Assembly: GCA_022570795.1 (NCBI GenBank)
Contig: JAKUDP010000003.1
Location: forward strand, 2,542,001 to 2,606,000
Reading direction: 5' to 3'
Source: Sphaerulina vaccinii
Lineage: Eukaryota; Ascomycota; Dothideomycetes; Mycosphaerellales; Mycosphaerellaceae
DNA: 64,000 nucleotides
This document shows positions 1 through 10,041 of this stretch, in pieces (the first letter of the stretch is position 1; every line of letters starts with the position of its first letter). The notes below the pieces were generated by a model that was not told the origin of the DNA, searched no databases, and was given only the letters and a program-made list of their open reading frames with translations. A program made the position numbers and the translations under genes.

Positions 1-277
1 CGTCAACCGCAGTGTCATCGTCTGCATCGATGATGTGCTGCATCTGCTGCAGCTTGCGCTCTAGACGTTGGCGTGCATGGCGTTCTTTCAGCAGACTATG
101 CTGGAGCACATCATACTCCTCGCGCAGGTCTCGTTCCAATGCCTTACTCACCTCGCGTTCAGTGTCCAATTCCTGTCTTAATGCCTCATTCGCCTCGCGG
201 TGGTGCTCTTCCAACTGGTCAACGGCAGCTTGAGCCGCAGCTCTGAAGATCTCGCCAATATCGATATTACCAGGCAT
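1..277 (-). CDS. N-terminus of a coiled-coil protein, cut by the left edge
   Basis: An open frame runs on the minus strand from an ATG at 277 to the window edge without a stop (92 codons seen). The product begins MPGNIDIGEIFRAAAQ and is then almost entirely charged and leucine/glutamine-rich (QLEEHHREAN, EREVSKALERDLREEY, RLERKLQQMQ), as expected for a continuous helical coiled coil, ending in an acidic IDADDDTA stretch. There is no signal peptide or membrane segment. I do not recognise the family from this much. The rest of the gene lies to the left of the window, so its length and any C-terminal domain are unknown. The ATG is the first in frame, and the upstream DNA (278-400) has no in-frame extension. 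Confidence 0.6.
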   Translation of the reverse strand, partial: MPGNIDIGEIFRAAAQAAVDQLEEHHREANEALRQELDTEREVSKALERDLREEYDVLQHSLLKERHARQRLERKLQQMQHIIDADDDTAVD

Positions 278-1767
278 GTTGTTTTCTTCTCGATGGCTCG
301 TCGGTGTGAAGAGTGTTGTTGTCGAAGGAGGGGTGGCTGTGAAGATGTAAGTGAGAAAGATACCTTCGAGATCGTCACATTGCCCCTGTAGGACCCGGGC
401 TTTAGGAAAGAGCGACCGCGGTCTTCGTACTGTACCTTACTGACTCCGCCATTCGGTGAAGCTCACAATACTGAGCAAACAACATTCAAGAACAGAGCAT
501 TCGCATAGCGGGAATCGTCCCTCTCATTCGCTGCGATCTGTGCAGTCCGGAGCAATTGTAGCATGTATACGCAGCGACCGAATACTCAGAAAGTGAATAC
601 CTTGAGCAGTTCCAATGAGTCTGGGACAGCGTCACTCCTCTGACATATCCATATTTGTCAAGATAGCCAATTTTCAAGATGAGATTAACAAGAAAGAGAC
701 CAATGAATCCATTCCTAGGTACAGACTCACCCTAGACACCTCGCACATGGATTTCCTCACTCTGGGAGCATGGTTGAAGACTTGTTCAGTTGGCAGCCTT
801 GCGAGAGTTGCAATTCACCTTCTGTACGCAGATGCGTCCCTTCTCCTCTGGCAAGGCCTTCGCGATCTGATCACCTTAGGGCGATAGCAAGTAAGGATGA
901 CACTGTGTCGGCCGCAAGCAACGCTGCTCGAATGATTATTCCTGCTCATTCGATCGCCCTCGATAGCGATCCACACGACTACTTCAACAGACTCTTGCGG
1001 AACCTGGCCATCAGCTGGCTGTATAACCGGACCTGTACTCGTCGCGTATCTGGGCGTACATCGATGGATCGGGGCGGACGTAACATCGCTCGTGGAATAA
1101 AAGGTTCACAGGAGGCACTGCACTGCGCAAACTAGTATCGGAGAGAGTCCTTGCCGCTGGAGCCAGTTTCTCATGCATTGACTATGAAGAAGGATATAGA
1201 CTCCAACTGTGAAGTCGTGCCGGAGAATCGGGCTTTCACTCATTTCTTGGCCTTGGCAGATTTGCTGACACTCGAGGCACGAGGCAGTTCTGCTTCACTT
1301 CATGTCCTTCCTGTCCTTTTATATCCCTCCACGGGATTCTTGTTGTTCAGATCTTGGAGCTGGCGCAGGCATTGTGGACGTGTCATCTCATGCATCAGAC
1401 CGCGTCGAGGATTTTGTTGAAAGCAGCCTCGGCCAGACAGCTGATTCTAACAACGTATGCTCATTCTCAGCATCACACTGACCACGCAGAGCGATCGGGA
1501 GTTGACTGAGCAGATATAAGTCACTGTCACACCCGAAGAAGCGACTGTAATGCGCGGATCTCGCACGCGAATGCCTCGCTGGCAGAACAAATTGCATCAG
1601 ACCGACGATGTCGGTTGGTGGGGACGGTGTTTCCTATCACCGGCAGCATGATCTGCGCGATGAGAGAAGGTAGGTTGGTGACACAGCATGCTACAGCAAC
1701 ACGGTATATCTACGAGCTGTCCCTGGCCTGAGCAAACTACGACGCCATTGAAATTATCAGCATCACC
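278..1767. other. Intergenic stretch, no supported gene
   Basis: About 1.5 kb between the divergent coiled-coil gene and the NmrA-like gene. It contains several overlapping open frames of 60-120 codons on both strands. None has a domain, a coding-like composition or a plausible intron continuation. I see no tRNA or obvious repeat. It probably holds both promoters. Confidence 0.5.
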
Positions 1768-2559
1768 ATGGTCAAATACACGTTATGCGGCGCCACAGGC
1801 GGCACTGGACGAGCTATCCTGCGATGTCTTCTTTCCAACCCACCTCGAGATCTGGAGCTCAATGTCTTCCTGCGCAACAAGAAGAAGCTCCTGGGACAAT
1901 TTCCAGATATTGAGACCAAGCCACTCTCACTGAACATCTTCGAAGGAAGCAATACCGACCGCGAGCTCTGGAAACAAGCATTGAATGGCACAGATGTGAT
2001 ACTCATGTGCATCGCCACAAATGAGAGCAAGAAGGGCAACACATTATTCAGCGACACAGCCGCAGCCGTGACTGGAGCTCTACAAGAACTGCAACGAGAG
2101 CAACAACAATCTTACAAGACTCCCTCGATACTCATCCTGCGAGCTATCACACTCAACGAGAAGTTCAATCCTGGCACAAACAGTCCAGCATTCTTGTTCT
2201 TCGCGCTCAGACATCTCTACGATGCAATGGTGGATGCGAACAAGATCTACGAAGCCCAAGCGAAAGAGAATCCTGGCCTCCTCGACATCATCTACGTAGA
2301 TCCGCCAGCAATACATGACGAGGAAGGCACAACCACTACCGGTTTTCGACTCGATACCGAGCCTTACAACGAGGACTCAGCAGCTGGACACAATCTGAGC
2401 TACGCTGATCTTGGCGCAGCGTACTGTGAGGTTGCACAGCGAAGGAAAGAGTTTGCAGGTCAAGGTGTCGCAGTCACAGCGACAGGAGAGGTGAAGACTA
2501 CTTGGGGCAGTAATATGTACTTTCTTGCTGGCGGCATACTCGGCAGATTCTGGGGCTGA
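1768..2559 (+). CDS. NmrA/AvfA-like NAD(P)-binding protein
   Basis: Single-exon gene, 263 aa. The N-terminus has a beta strand followed by CGATGGTGRAIL (residues 7-18), the GxxGxxG dinucleotide-binding turn of atypical short-chain dehydrogenases (NAD(P)H-binding/NmrA group). The rest follows the single Rossmann-domain plan, with no signal peptide or membrane helix. Fungal relatives of this size include the averufin oxidase A (AvfA) type, which acts in aflatoxin and dothistromin biosynthesis. That is established for the family. The assignment of this gene to such a reaction is only an inference from its P450 and methyltransferase neighbours. It may equally be a generic reductase or a redox-sensing NmrA-like protein. 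The first ATG, embedded in ATCACCATGG, is the natural start. Confidence 0.75.
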   Translation: MVKYTLCGATGGTGRAILRCLLSNPPRDLELNVFLRNKKKLLGQFPDIETKPLSLNIFEGSNTDRELWKQALNGTDVILMCIATNESKKGNTLFSDTAAAVTGALQELQREQQQSYKTPSILILRAITLNEKFNPGTNSPAFLFFALRHLYDAMVDANKIYEAQAKENPGLLDIIYVDPPAIHDEEGTTTTGFRLDTEPYNEDSAAGHNLSYADLGAAYCEVAQRRKEFAGQGVAVTATGEVKTTWGSNMYFLAGGILGRFWG

Positions 2560-3287
2560 ATGCGATAGTACAGGTCTGTGTGTGATCTGTGTCTGCATGG
2601 CGTTACTGCTTTGGTATGCATTGTGTACGATACTTGACTCCAGAGTAGAAGAAGTTCGGATCCGATTCAAGAACGCTATTGCCGAGAACAGAAGGTATTT
2701 CCACACACTGTGTATGACGACAGGCCTCCCGAGTGTTTTGTAGTGTCAGATCTGTCGGTGGAAGCCATGTGTGGTCGATCTGACACTGACGATTCAGCCT
2801 TACCCATGATTCAACTTGACCAAAGTTTCATACCAACCTGACCTACGTCAGGTTTTGAAGCCACACATATTCGGTCGTTGCAAACCGGATTGCGTGTCCT
2901 CTGTCGCAATGCCATCAGGATGCCGAAGTTCTGAAGACCGATGTCTCTAGACTCCAGCAGCATATGCCAGCTAGCAAAGAGCCTAGGAGGTAAATATGAG
3001 CAGCCTCAGGTGAACGTTGGCATGACCTTGAGTATGCTAGTGACTGTAAGGCATTTCTTCATTCGTCTCGTATGCTAGGTCGCCGGCAACTAGCTCGCTC
3101 ACTTCTTCGTCGTCTGTTGTCCCATGTATATTCATGCAATGCTCGCTGAAGCGCTCGTCATAAGATCCCAAGCAGTCACGTTCAGTCGTTCTGTCGTTTG
3201 TTTAAGTTGCTGCATGATATGGCTTCTGGCCATAGACGATGTATCTGCACCAGTTAGCTCCGCATCATGTCTTCACGGCCAGATCAC
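2560..3287. other. Convergent intergenic stretch, no gene seen
   Basis: About 730 bp between the convergent 3' ends of the NmrA-like gene and the LaeA-like methyltransferase. There are only short, incoherent open frames. It presumably carries both 3' untranslated regions. No repeats or tRNA were seen. Confidence 0.5.
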
Positions 3288-4265
3288 TTACAATGGACAA
3301 TAAGTGTGGTGGGCCTTCCTCTTCCACTCTTGCCGAACCTCCATAAGTAGAACTTCCATTTCTGGGACACTCCAACCAAGTCCCATTGTGAACGTTCTCA
3401 CACTCAACCCACTGAGACCTTCCAATAGACCAACGAGGAACAGCAAGCCTGCCTGCCGTAACCTCTTATCTTTAGGCCAAGGACCAACAGGAATCTTGAA
3501 TGCCTTGACAGTGCAGTTAATGAAACCTGCTGCCTCCATCTTTTGCTTCATGACATCAGGATAGCAGCGCCCAGTCAAGCCAAAGTTGGAGATGCCTTGT
3601 TGCCACAGATCCTCCCAGCGCTGCACAGCGCTATTTGCAGGCATGGTACCGTCATCTGAAGCGAATTGAAGATCAAATTCCTGGTTCTCTACCCAGCCTC
3701 CAGGCTCTAAGCTCTTGTAAGCCTGCTCGTAAAAGAAATCCCAAGACTTTATGGAAAAGCCGTTCATGAGCCGGGTGTGAATGAAGTCGAATCTCCGACT
3801 GAATGTCCAGGTCTCGTCTGCGTCCATTACCTGGAATTCTAGGTTGGGAGGTACCGCTGTCGGCTGTATAGGCGACAGGTCAATACCAATGACCTGTGCA
3901 CTGGGATAGTCATCGGCCACGTCTATAGCCCAGATTCCCGTGCCAGTGCCAACATCCAGTACCATTCGAGGTTGTCGTATAGGACAATGCCAATGCTGCT
4001 CTCCAAGTGTTAAGCGTATGCTGTGGTAGGTGATATCCATTCGCTCCTGTTCGGATTCGTCGTTCGGCAGAGCATACTTCTTGTCTCGTTGGAAAGCGTG
4101 ATATGTTCTGCCATTCTCCTCTTCGTAGTCAAATATGCTTGAAGCTACGGATTCCGTAGATAGATAGCCCTCGTCGTAGCCGGAGTCGTCTGAGAGTGCA
4201 TCGGCATCCCTTGCTTCGACGTTGACATCATTGAGCTCCAACGCCGCTGCGCCAAGTTCATTCAT
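3288..4265 (-). CDS. LaeA-like SAM-dependent methyltransferase
   Basis: Single-exon gene of 325 aa, counted from the first true ATG at 4265; the frame is open about ten codons further up but without an ATG. The methyltransferase fold is marked by motif I, LDVGTGTGIWAID (about residues 104-116), the acidic post-I residue in VIGIDLSPIQP, and a motif-IV-like stretch FDFIHTR. The central part (YKSLEPGGWVENQEF) is typical of the LaeA/TAM-like group of fungal methyltransferases. The N-terminal 50 residues are acidic and low in complexity. LaeA itself is a nuclear regulator of secondary metabolism, but most genome copies of this family are uncharacterised paralogues, so a regulatory role is not claimed. 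It is divergent from the downstream P450 across about 840 bp. Confidence 0.85.
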   Translation of the reverse strand: MNELGAAALELNDVNVEARDADALSDDSGYDEGYLSTESVASSIFDYEEENGRTYHAFQRDKKYALPNDESEQERMDITYHSIRLTLGEQHWHCPIRQPRMVLDVGTGTGIWAIDVADDYPSAQVIGIDLSPIQPTAVPPNLEFQVMDADETWTFSRRFDFIHTRLMNGFSIKSWDFFYEQAYKSLEPGGWVENQEFDLQFASDDGTMPANSAVQRWEDLWQQGISNFGLTGRCYPDVMKQKMEAAGFINCTVKAFKIPVGPWPKDKRLRQAGLLFLVGLLEGLSGLSVRTFTMGLGWSVPEMEVLLMEVRQEWKRKAHHTYCPL

Positions 4266-5108
4266 TATGGCCACAATATCGTGCTCAATAAGCACTATGC
4301 AGCTCGGAAGAGTGCGAAGGGACCACGAGCCGCACGGCGGAGTAGTGGCGGCAGGAAGAAATGCACCTTGCGTCCTCGATGCTCGAGCAGCAGAGTATAT
4401 GGCAGGATTTTACGCGCAGAAAAGGTCCAGAGCCGGTCTATTTGTCTTCTATGCAGGAACCACGTGGAGTCGAAAAGAGGTTCAGCGGGATCTGTGGATG
4501 AGGCATCCGGAGCTGTAGCTAGTTTGAGCGCTATCGACATTGGTGCGATATCGCCGATGCCCCGTTGGTAGAGCTGGATCGAGGGAAACAGTTGGGCCGC
4601 TCGTTGACAGCACAGCATCCGCGGCAGATGTGAAGACAGTCCTCCGAGGTTGTCAAGATCAAGACTTCACAGAAGCTGCCATTTCGGGTCCGCGCAGTGT
4701 TTGTCAGAGCACAGCAATGTGCATCGGTAAGTCATGCTTTTTGTGAACATCTTCACGAACGGGTAGACGATCCTGTCCTGTCCGATTCGAGAGCCACAAG
4801 ATCCGCCAAGCTGAAAATCGTTAGGCGCACGAAACAGCGTTCAAGTCGGTCCCGCTCGTCTCTCACCCAACTGCAGGGCACGGTTTCGTGTATATGTGTC
4901 GTCGCGCGTCCAGGATGCGCCTTCGCTTCTGGCAGCTTCATCGCGTGCTGCTCCGGCGATGGCTATCGTCCAAAGTCGATAAGAATATTCTCCGGGTCGC
5001 ATAAGACGTCTGCGGCGCTCCGCGTGCTCTGTGGCACGGTTGCCGGTTTCTTTTGAGCTCGATTGGCCCGGTTTCGTCTGGCACTGATCACAGTCATATA
5101 CCGACAGT
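4266..5108. other. Divergent promoter region
   Basis: About 840 bp between the divergent methyltransferase and P450 genes. Several 60-120-codon open frames exist on both strands but none looks coding. The region most likely contains two promoters and could allow co-regulation of the pair. Confidence 0.45.
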
Positions 5109-6744
5109 ATGGCTCTGCTGTCCAGAATTGCAGTTGCAGCTGTCACCTTGCTGGGACTGTACTACATCGCCCAGGCTATAGTGAGCTATCGGCGGCTCTG
5201 TCAGTTCAAAGGTCCGCCACTTGCCAGCTTCTCTCGACTCTGGCTGTTCTGGAAAGAATGTAGAGGCAGCCTGCCACCGGCGCAAATCGCAGCCCTCGAG
5301 AAATACGGTATATAGATTAACGTCTCGCGAGAAATCACAGCACAGCTACTGACGACGGTGAAAGGATCCCCGGCTCGTATTGGCCATGACCTACTTGTTA
5401 CCGACGATGCGGAACTCATTCGTCATATGTATGCACCTACTTCTCGTTGGACAAGATCGGGATGGTACGATGCGATGCGAATGGACCCCCGGCAAGACAA
5501 TGTCTTTTCAACGCGCGATGAAAAGGCACATACAGACCTGAAAGCGAAAGAAGCTGGCGGAGTGCGTTTCTCGGACTAGTTCGGTGATGGCGGTGATGTT
5601 GTGACTAACGAGCTCGTAGTACAATGGTCGCGACATAAATACTCTGGAACCTGACATTGATGCCCGAATCAGCGATCTGATCGAGCTCATCCGGAAGCAT
5701 GAAGGCAAGTCAACGGACTTTGCGCCCAAGGTGCGATATTTCGTGCTGGACGTCTTGAGCACAGTGGCCTTCGGACGCCCATTTGGATTCATGGCAGCCG
5801 ATGAGGACAAATGGGACTATTGCCAGACCTCGGACGACTTCACGCTCATACTGGGGTTGACGGCCAACCATAGCTCAGTCAGATGGCTGCTCAGTCAGGA
5901 TTGGGTGCAAGCTTTGGCGGCCCCAAAGACGACTGATAAGAGTGGAATTGGCCCTGCGCTTGCTTTCGCCCACACAGCCGTGTCAGAAAGATATGGACCA
6001 GATGCCAAAGCCAGGAAGGACATGCTCGGACATTTCGTGAGTAGAGGATTGACGCAAGTGCAATGTGAATGCGAGGCTTTCCTGCAAATCATGGCCGGAA
6101 CGGACTCATCGGCCACCATATTGAGATGTGCCATATTCTCTCTGGCTGGAAACCCACGAGTATATGCCAAGTTGAGAGCCGAGATCGATGGGCTGACGCG
6201 CAGTGTGACTTCCGAGATCAAATACACGGATACCTTGAAGCTGGAGTACCTGAAGGTTGTCATCTGGGAAGTGATCCGGCTATTCCCTCCCTTATTTGGC
6301 CTGAAAGCGAAATGTGCTCCTCCTGGTGGCGATGAGTTCAATGGCGTTTTCTACCCAGAAGGCTGCAGCGTTGCGATATGCGACGAGGGCGTGATGAGAA
6401 GGAAAGACGTGTTTGGTGAAGATGTGCACATGTTTCGACCTGAGAGATTACAAGAAGGCGACGAGGCACTTCGCCGGAAACGAATGCAGACCGTCGAGGT
6501 CGCCTTTGGCCATGGGAAGTATCTCTGCCTCGGCAGGCACATTGCCCTCATAGAGCTGAACAAAGCCATCATTGCGGTATGTCTGGGCTTCGTGCGCATG
6601 AAGATGATCCAGGCTGACTCTACACAGATAATGCGCTCCTTTGACTTCGCGATAGCAGATCCGATGCGAGGCGTCAATGATGTGTTGCACAATATCCACA
6701 TGCATAAGAACATGAACCTAGTGTTCACAGCACGAGAACAATGA
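5109..6744 (+). CDS. Cytochrome P450, pisatin demethylase/benzoate hydroxylase-like
   Basis: Four exons: 5109-5307, 5365-5561, 5620-6576 and 6628-6744, giving 489 aa. The first intron (57 nt) removes an in-frame TAG and joins KYG to SPARIGHDLLVTDD. The second (58 nt) joins EAGG to YNGRDINTLEPDID. The third (51 nt, GTATGT...CAG) is a multiple of three without a stop. An N-terminal hydrophobic anchor (residues 4-25) indicates endoplasmic reticulum attachment. The I-helix oxygen-activating motif AGTDS is at about 291-295, ExxR (EVIR) at 349-352, and the haem loop FGHGKYLCLG has the cysteine ligand near residue 435. The layout resembles the fungal pisatin-demethylase-like monooxygenases. The substrate cannot be read from sequence. 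It sits between the LaeA-like methyltransferase and a second P450. Confidence 0.88.
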
Positions 6745-7012
6745 TTTAACGACCAAGCTGTGTTTTGAGATACCACTCTGTACTGAGTTTGCAGTATTCG
6801 TCACGAATCGATGAACAAACATATTAGTACTGATGAAGTCTGAAATCAGGCCACTTTCTGCAGAATCGAAATCATAACAAAGATCGGATGTCAGACACTT
6901 TCGTACCTCTGTGAATATGCCACGTCTAAATGAGTCTGACGCAAACAGTATACCATATCACAGATCGATCATAACTAGCAAGCGGAGACTACAGGTATAT
7001 GACAAGTCGTGA

Positions 7013-8008
7013 ATGTGGTCAATGAACTGTATCCCTCCTTTCATTCCGCATAAAGCGAGCATGTTTCCGACTCACCACATGTACCCAAGAGCTGACTCCT
7101 GGAAGCCGACAGCATCTCCATCGCGAGGACCACATCCAGCTTCGACATCTGGATCGCTCCCTGCACGAGACTCAAGCATGTCTTCTTCGTCCGACATGGC
7201 CACCTCTGCTGAACCATCGCCACACATGGCACATCATAACGAGTACGTGGCTGTACAGTCTGCTCTTCAATCATTCGAAGACCGGTTCGAAGCACATATG
7301 CGTAGCCAATCTCGCCTGCTGGAAGGTATCCACGTCACACTTCAGCATCATGAGAAGCATTTACGAAGACAACAGAAGCGGATTGGAGAGCTTGAGGACG
7401 TGACAAAGCTTATGCAGAGCAAACTTAATGTCCTAACTAGCCAACTGCGTGAAGCTGAGCAGAGTATTGCTGCGGTCCCGATTGAGTATCCGCATGGTAA
7501 TAAGCATAGGCAAATTGGCAAATTCAGCATCTCTGAGACACTGGAACGTACTCCAGACCAAGATATTGGACGTGGGTTAGTTGGCGAAGAGGTCTCGGGA
7601 AACGGGACTCAGAGCAGTGTGCAGGGTGCTGCGTCGATATTTGCGCTAGAATCCTCACCAGCATGCAAAAGTGATGAGGAAGTCTGGGAGGAGTATCTTG
7701 GTTTTGGCTCTCGACATACCGACTTAAGACCTCAGCATAGTTATCGAAAGCCGCATGCTACGATCCAAGCAAATGAGAAGCCTCACAATGCTACGGCCAA
7801 CGAGCACTTCACTCTGGAGCGCCAGGATGAAAGTACACAACCTGTCAGCTATGAGACGTCTGAGAGCGAGCATGGCATTGATCCTGAAAGTGCTGCTCCG
7901 GGTACGTTGAGAGGAAGCAAAGTGAGCATGGCTGAGCTGTTGGATCAGCTGAGCGAGGAGCTCATGGGCTTCGAGCAGGAACGCAGGGCAGGGAACGATA
8001 GTGCATGA
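7013..8008 (+). CDS. Hypothetical protein with central coiled coil
   Basis: Uninterrupted frame of 331 codons; the start could also be the methionine at 7061. Residues 1-75 are rich in Ser, Pro and His. Residues about 80-150 form a likely coiled coil (SFEDRFEAHMRSQSRLLEG, QKRIGELEDVTKLMQSKL). The C-terminal part is polar and probably disordered apart from a final amphipathic helix (MAELLDQLSEELMGFEQE). There is no signal peptide, membrane segment or DNA-binding motif. I do not recognise the family. It lies between two P450 genes, 270 bp downstream of the first and convergent with the second. Length and composition make a real gene likely, but no function can be given. Confidence 0.55.
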   Translation: MWSMNCIPPFIPHKASMFPTHHMYPRADSWKPTASPSRGPHPASTSGSLPARDSSMSSSSDMATSAEPSPHMAHHNEYVAVQSALQSFEDRFEAHMRSQSRLLEGIHVTLQHHEKHLRRQQKRIGELEDVTKLMQSKLNVLTSQLREAEQSIAAVPIEYPHGNKHRQIGKFSISETLERTPDQDIGRGLVGEEVSGNGTQSSVQGAASIFALESSPACKSDEEVWEEYLGFGSRHTDLRPQHSYRKPHATIQANEKPHNATANEHFTLERQDESTQPVSYETSESEHGIDPESAAPGTLRGSKVSMAELLDQLSEELMGFEQERRAGNDSA

Positions 8009-8151
8009 GAAGTAAGTTCTTCATTTTGCCGTCGACTAGGAGCAGATAGCGACGTCGAAAGTATCCCAGGGTTCACACCATCTTCCGGGCCACACACCCT
8101 TCTATCGCGCTGGTTCAGATGTCCAATAACAGATCATAACATCCACGTCAT

Positions 8152-10041
8152 CTACTCTGGTTTACTCAAATCCAGTTTCCTTCTGCTAATCCACACTCTC
8201 GTATCTTCGCTTGTGGTGTATGTCCCGGTGGCCTTCTTGTGCTTAGGCATCTTCCACTTGCCACCTCCCTTTGGCTCGATCTCCCACACAGAGATGATGG
8301 TAGCTGTAAACAGCAGTGCCTCTCTCAGCGCAAAGGATCTACCCTTGCACATGCTGATGCCACCGCCGTACGGTCTGATAGTACCCAGATCTGCAGTCTC
8401 CTTGCCCTCGTCATTCTTCTTGATGTGGCGGTCTGGCTTGAAGATCTTAGGATCGTCCCAGTAATGCGGGTCAGTGTTGTGCAGATCATGCGCAGCGTGC
8501 ACGAAATCACCTTTTCGTAGCAACAGCGGTTCGGCTCCTTTCTCGCGAGATTGCAGAGCAAAGTCACTCTTGACGACCTTGAAAGACCAGGGCGCCGTGT
8601 CGAGGCGCATACTCTCCACGTACACACTTTTAAGCAAAGGACAAGAGTCGCAGAGACGATCAACGTCAATATTGGTGATTCGAGGTGGCGCCTCGATAGG
8701 AAGTCCAGTGCGCTCCTGAACTATTGCCACATACGGAGCTATCTCTTCCCGTAGTTGAGCAAGGAGTACACGATCTGAGTAGATTCTATTGATAATCCAG
8801 AATATCAGAGTATTAGAATTGGCGTTGGCGGCCCACATCAGAGCAAGGTCGAAGGAACTTCGCGTACGAATCGTGAAACCGTACCTTCGAAAGACCTCCT
8901 CACGAGCCTTGACGAGAGTACCAATGTCATCCAGAGATGACCATTTGGACTCTACAAACTCGCCATTATAGTGCTTATCGAGGTTCTCGTGAAAAGCATC
9001 CAATTGTTCAAGGTTGTTCTTGCGCGCAATGTGCGCTCTGGTGAGTGCGGGAATAGGTGCCCACCGCGGAAGGCCTGCAGCAAGCAGGAGAAAGCCCGAA
9101 TCTAGCTTCCAGACATCATCGAAGAAGGTAGGAAAGTTCGCGAGAAAGTCCGTACCCATCATGGAGGGAATGGCTGTGAAAGCCACAAAGTCCTTAATCA
9201 GTGGGAACAAGCTAGCCTCCACAACTGAAGGACCAGACGGGGTTCCTTTAGTCGCCTCTGCAAGAAGACTGATGTTGGCGTTCTTTTCCCAGGGCATCTG
9301 GTCCACCGGACTGTCAAGAAAAGATACCAGGTTGTTGACGTGGTCACTTGCTCGAGCAGCTGTGTTGTTGGTCAGAGTCTCCAGGCCTGGGTTGGACAGG
9401 ATCTCGCGGTAGCAGTCGACCAGGTCTTTAAGCGCTGCATCGTATTTATCCATTTGGTTTGGCGGGAACCCGAAGATGCTGATCATCAGTTTCTTGCTCA
9501 CATCTTCTGCATCGGCCTGCTCCTTCTTCGAATTGAGAAGCGCGGTGACATGACCTGGCGTGTAGACAATATTGTGGCGACTGCCACCAAGGTTCAAGGC
9601 GAAAGCACCTTTGCTGTACAGCGAGCGCAGGCCCTCGAGAAAGCTCTCGCCATCAAAGAAGATTTGCAAAACATGACCTGAATGATACGTGGAAGGTAAG
9701 CAAGTGTCTCGAGCTTCGATCAAGACTGAGGAGCATCTGTTCCCAGGCCTACGACCGTGCAGACAAGGCAGGGCGGAATAAGATCAGATCGTGGCTTCGT
9801 GGGCTTAATGTCACCTACCAATGACTGGTAACCAGTACGGATGGGCAGGAATCGTGCTCACACCATTCTGTACTCTGGCTTTCCTGCCTGCGCTGCTCCC
9901 GAGTCTGGTGAAGATAAGCACCGTAATCGTGGCGAGCAAAGCGGTTGCCACTGGGTTTTCCAATAGTGTGCGGTACCAGGTTCGAGGCACGACTTGTAAC
10001 TCTGGCGACGTCCAAGAAGAATTCTCATTGGGAGACGCCAT
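8152..10041 (-). CDS. Cytochrome P450, CYP7/CYP8-like fold
   Basis: Two exons on the minus strand, 9819-10041 and 8152-9677, giving about 582 aa. The intron (9678-9818, 141 nt) joins PVIG to HVLQIFFDGESF. The start is the first true ATG, at 10041. Residues about 20-40 form a membrane anchor. The I-helix region reads WAANANSNTLIFW (about 356-368) and lacks the usual acid-threonine pair, as in CYP7/CYP8-type enzymes. ExxR (ESMR) is near 429-432. The haem loop RPYGGGISMCKGR places the ligand cysteine near 518. CYP8/CYP7 relatives include sterol 7-alpha-hydroxylases and prostacyclin synthase; the fungal members are mostly uncharacterised. The 3' part of the intron shares a sequence block with the intron of the P450 at 58.5-60.3 kb. 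Confidence 0.87.

Noticed and set aside
770..1135. 121-codon plus-strand open frame in the first intergenic stretch
   Set aside because: Overlaps other frames, no domain, no plausible intron or promoter, composition like non-coding DNA.
9679..9723. Shared peptide RDTCLPSTY at 9.7 kb and 59.3 kb read as coding conservation
   Set aside because: At 59.3 kb the frame does not join the P450 exon. Both occurrences lie in introns upstream of the acceptor, so it is intron similarity, not protein.
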